Both the position numbers and the translations under genes were made by a program. The notes beneath the pieces were generated by a model that worked only from the letters and a program-made list of their open reading frames with translations, was not told where the DNA came from and did no database searches. Shown here piece after piece: positions 12,391 to 13,301 of a DNA stretch of 13,301 bases (position 1 is its first letter; every line of letters starts with the position of its first letter). Source of the DNA: Bacillota bacterium (GTDB lineage: Bacteria > Bacillota_E > Sulfobacillia > Sulfobacillales > Sulfobacillaceae); contig JAKADW010000017.1 in assembly GCA_021820165.1 (NCBI GenBank), positions 1 through 13,301 of the forward strand, given 5' to 3'.

Positions 12391-13301
12391 GTGGGATCTG
12401 GGTTAAGGCGCGTGCGAATTCTCGTGATTGCGCTGTTGGTGGCTTCTTTGGCGTTTTTGCGTTGGCCGCCCATTCCGCCGTCCCCAGCCGCACTTTTAAC
12501 CCTTCCTGTGAGTTCTTTCGGACCCTTCAACACCGAAGCCAATCATGGCTACCAAGGTCGCGACCGGGTCTCTCCGGTAGGGCCGACGTCATATCCCGTG
12601 CTTTCCTTGCCCCGGGAGCTGGGCCTACAATTTATTGGGGATGCAGCGGCCGATCTCAAATCGGATAAGTTTACCATCCGCGTTCAGGGGCCTGGTTTTC
12701 ACAATCGGCCACATCTGGCCAACGTGCTCGTGCACGGTTTTGTTGGCTGGAAACTTCCCAAGCGTTTTATGGCCGGCACCTATCATGTGACCTTTACCCT
12801 CACCGGTTTTAACATTCCCGTGCAGCATTGGAGCCTGACCGTACCCAAACATCTGGTCCCGCCGCCTAGGGAATCGCCGACCAACCGGCGCGCCATCGAT
12901 ACCCTCGATACGGTGCGACGGACCATGGGACTAGGCTCGGTGAGTTGGAGCCCCGCCTTAACCCTAGCGGCTTCGGCACACGCCCACTATTTGGCAAAAA
13001 ACGGATATGGGAAGCCGTCGTTTCACATGGAAAGTCGGGGCAATCCAGGGTTCACCGGTCATGCCCCGTGGAATCGGGACGCACGTTTTGGCTGGCCGAC
13101 GGAAGTGACTGGCGAGGTGGGGATTGAAGACCAGAATCCTGCCGGCGGAGAGCGGATGATGCAGGACCTCATCGACACCGTCTACCACCGCCTATCCTTG
13201 CTATCCGACAATGCCTGGGCAGGAGGGGAAGCTTCCCAAGCCGGGACACATGGCTCGGCCATCATGGATCTCGGCTTCGGGTATCGAAGCCGCCTTCCCT
13301 A
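12391..13301 (+). CDS. Secreted CAP-domain (SCP/YkwD-like) protein, 3'-truncated by window end
   Basis: The frame is open to the end of the window (303 codons visible, no stop). The GTG at 12391 has GAGGGAGGAA (12376-12385) seven bases upstream of it. Residues 5-25 form a signal peptide or anchor (RRVR then a hydrophobic core), residues about 85-152 are beta-rich with no recognised domain, and a CAP domain begins near 168. CAP marks are SWSPALTLAASAHAHYLAKN (185-204), the HMESRGNPGFTGHAPWNRDARFGW segment (212-235) and EVTGEVG (238-244), with DTVYHRLSLLS at 262-272. CAP proteins of bacteria are exported, with poorly known roles in the envelope or spores. The gene is transcribed divergently from the minus-strand block. 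Confidence 0.82.
   Translation, partial: MGSGLRRVRILVIALLVASLAFLRWPPIPPSPAALLTLPVSSFGPFNTEANHGYQGRDRVSPVGPTSYPVLSLPRELGLQFIGDAAADLKSDKFTIRVQGPGFHNRPHLANVLVHGFVGWKLPKRFMAGTYHVTFTLTGFNIPVQHWSLTVPKHLVPPPRESPTNRRAIDTLDTVRRTMGLGSVSWSPALTLAASAHAHYLAKNGYGKPSFHMESRGNPGFTGHAPWNRDARFGWPTEVTGEVGIEDQNPAGGERMMQDLIDTVYHRLSLLSDNAWAGGEASQAGTHGSAIMDLGFGYRSRLP

Noticed and set aside
1..13301. CRISPR arrays, insertion sequences, tRNA and rRNA genes
   Set aside because: No regularly spaced repeats, transposase motifs, terminal repeats or RNA gene sequences were seen on either strand.

Overview
The window is moderately GC-rich, densely packed bacterial DNA. Strong GGAGG-type ribosome sites, frequent GTG/TTG starts, Gram-positive style proteins (LytS/LytR-type two-component pair, L,D-transpeptidase, YkwD-like CAP protein) and a small protein with a possible spore-protein motif suggest a Firmicute. 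A Sulfobacillus-like acidophile would fit, but that assignment is inference from style, not from a marker gene.

Layout. (1) Positions 1-948, plus strand: a 5'-open small reading frame, an OsmC/YhfA-type thiol peroxidase-like protein, and a 58-residue acidic protein, closed by a clear intrinsic terminator. (2) 949-3062: a roughly 300-base leader with a candidate promoter and inverted repeat, then a DUF3311 small membrane protein and an SSS-family symporter, the usual pair for this transporter subgroup, followed by a strong hairpin. (3) 3065-6302: a probable operon with its own promoter encoding a YchF-like P-loop NTPase, glutamate-1-semialdehyde aminotransferase (hemL) and a divergent prolipoprotein diacylglyceryl transferase (lgt). 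(4) 6211-7083, minus strand: a secreted L,D-transpeptidase whose end overlaps lgt by 92 bases. (5) 7136-7806: moaD and moaE, the two subunits of molybdopterin synthase, nearly touching. (6) 7799-12286, minus strand: a five-gene block reading, in transcription order, a protein resembling a tandem P-loop ATPase but with both P-loops destroyed, a class III extradiol dioxygenase/MEMO-like protein, a nicotinamidase-type isochorismatase hydrolase, a LytS-like sensor kinase and a LytTR response regulator. The last four are tightly packed (gaps of 1-2 bases or an overlap). (7) 12391 to the window end: the 5' part of a secreted CAP-domain protein transcribed away from that block.

Most genes are recognisable housekeeping or accessory families. 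The part least like a known system is the minus-strand block: a two-component pair of cell-envelope type is co-transcribed with two small-molecule enzymes and is probably led by the P-loop-less ATPase relative. How these work together is not known from sequence; co-transcription is the only evidence of linkage.
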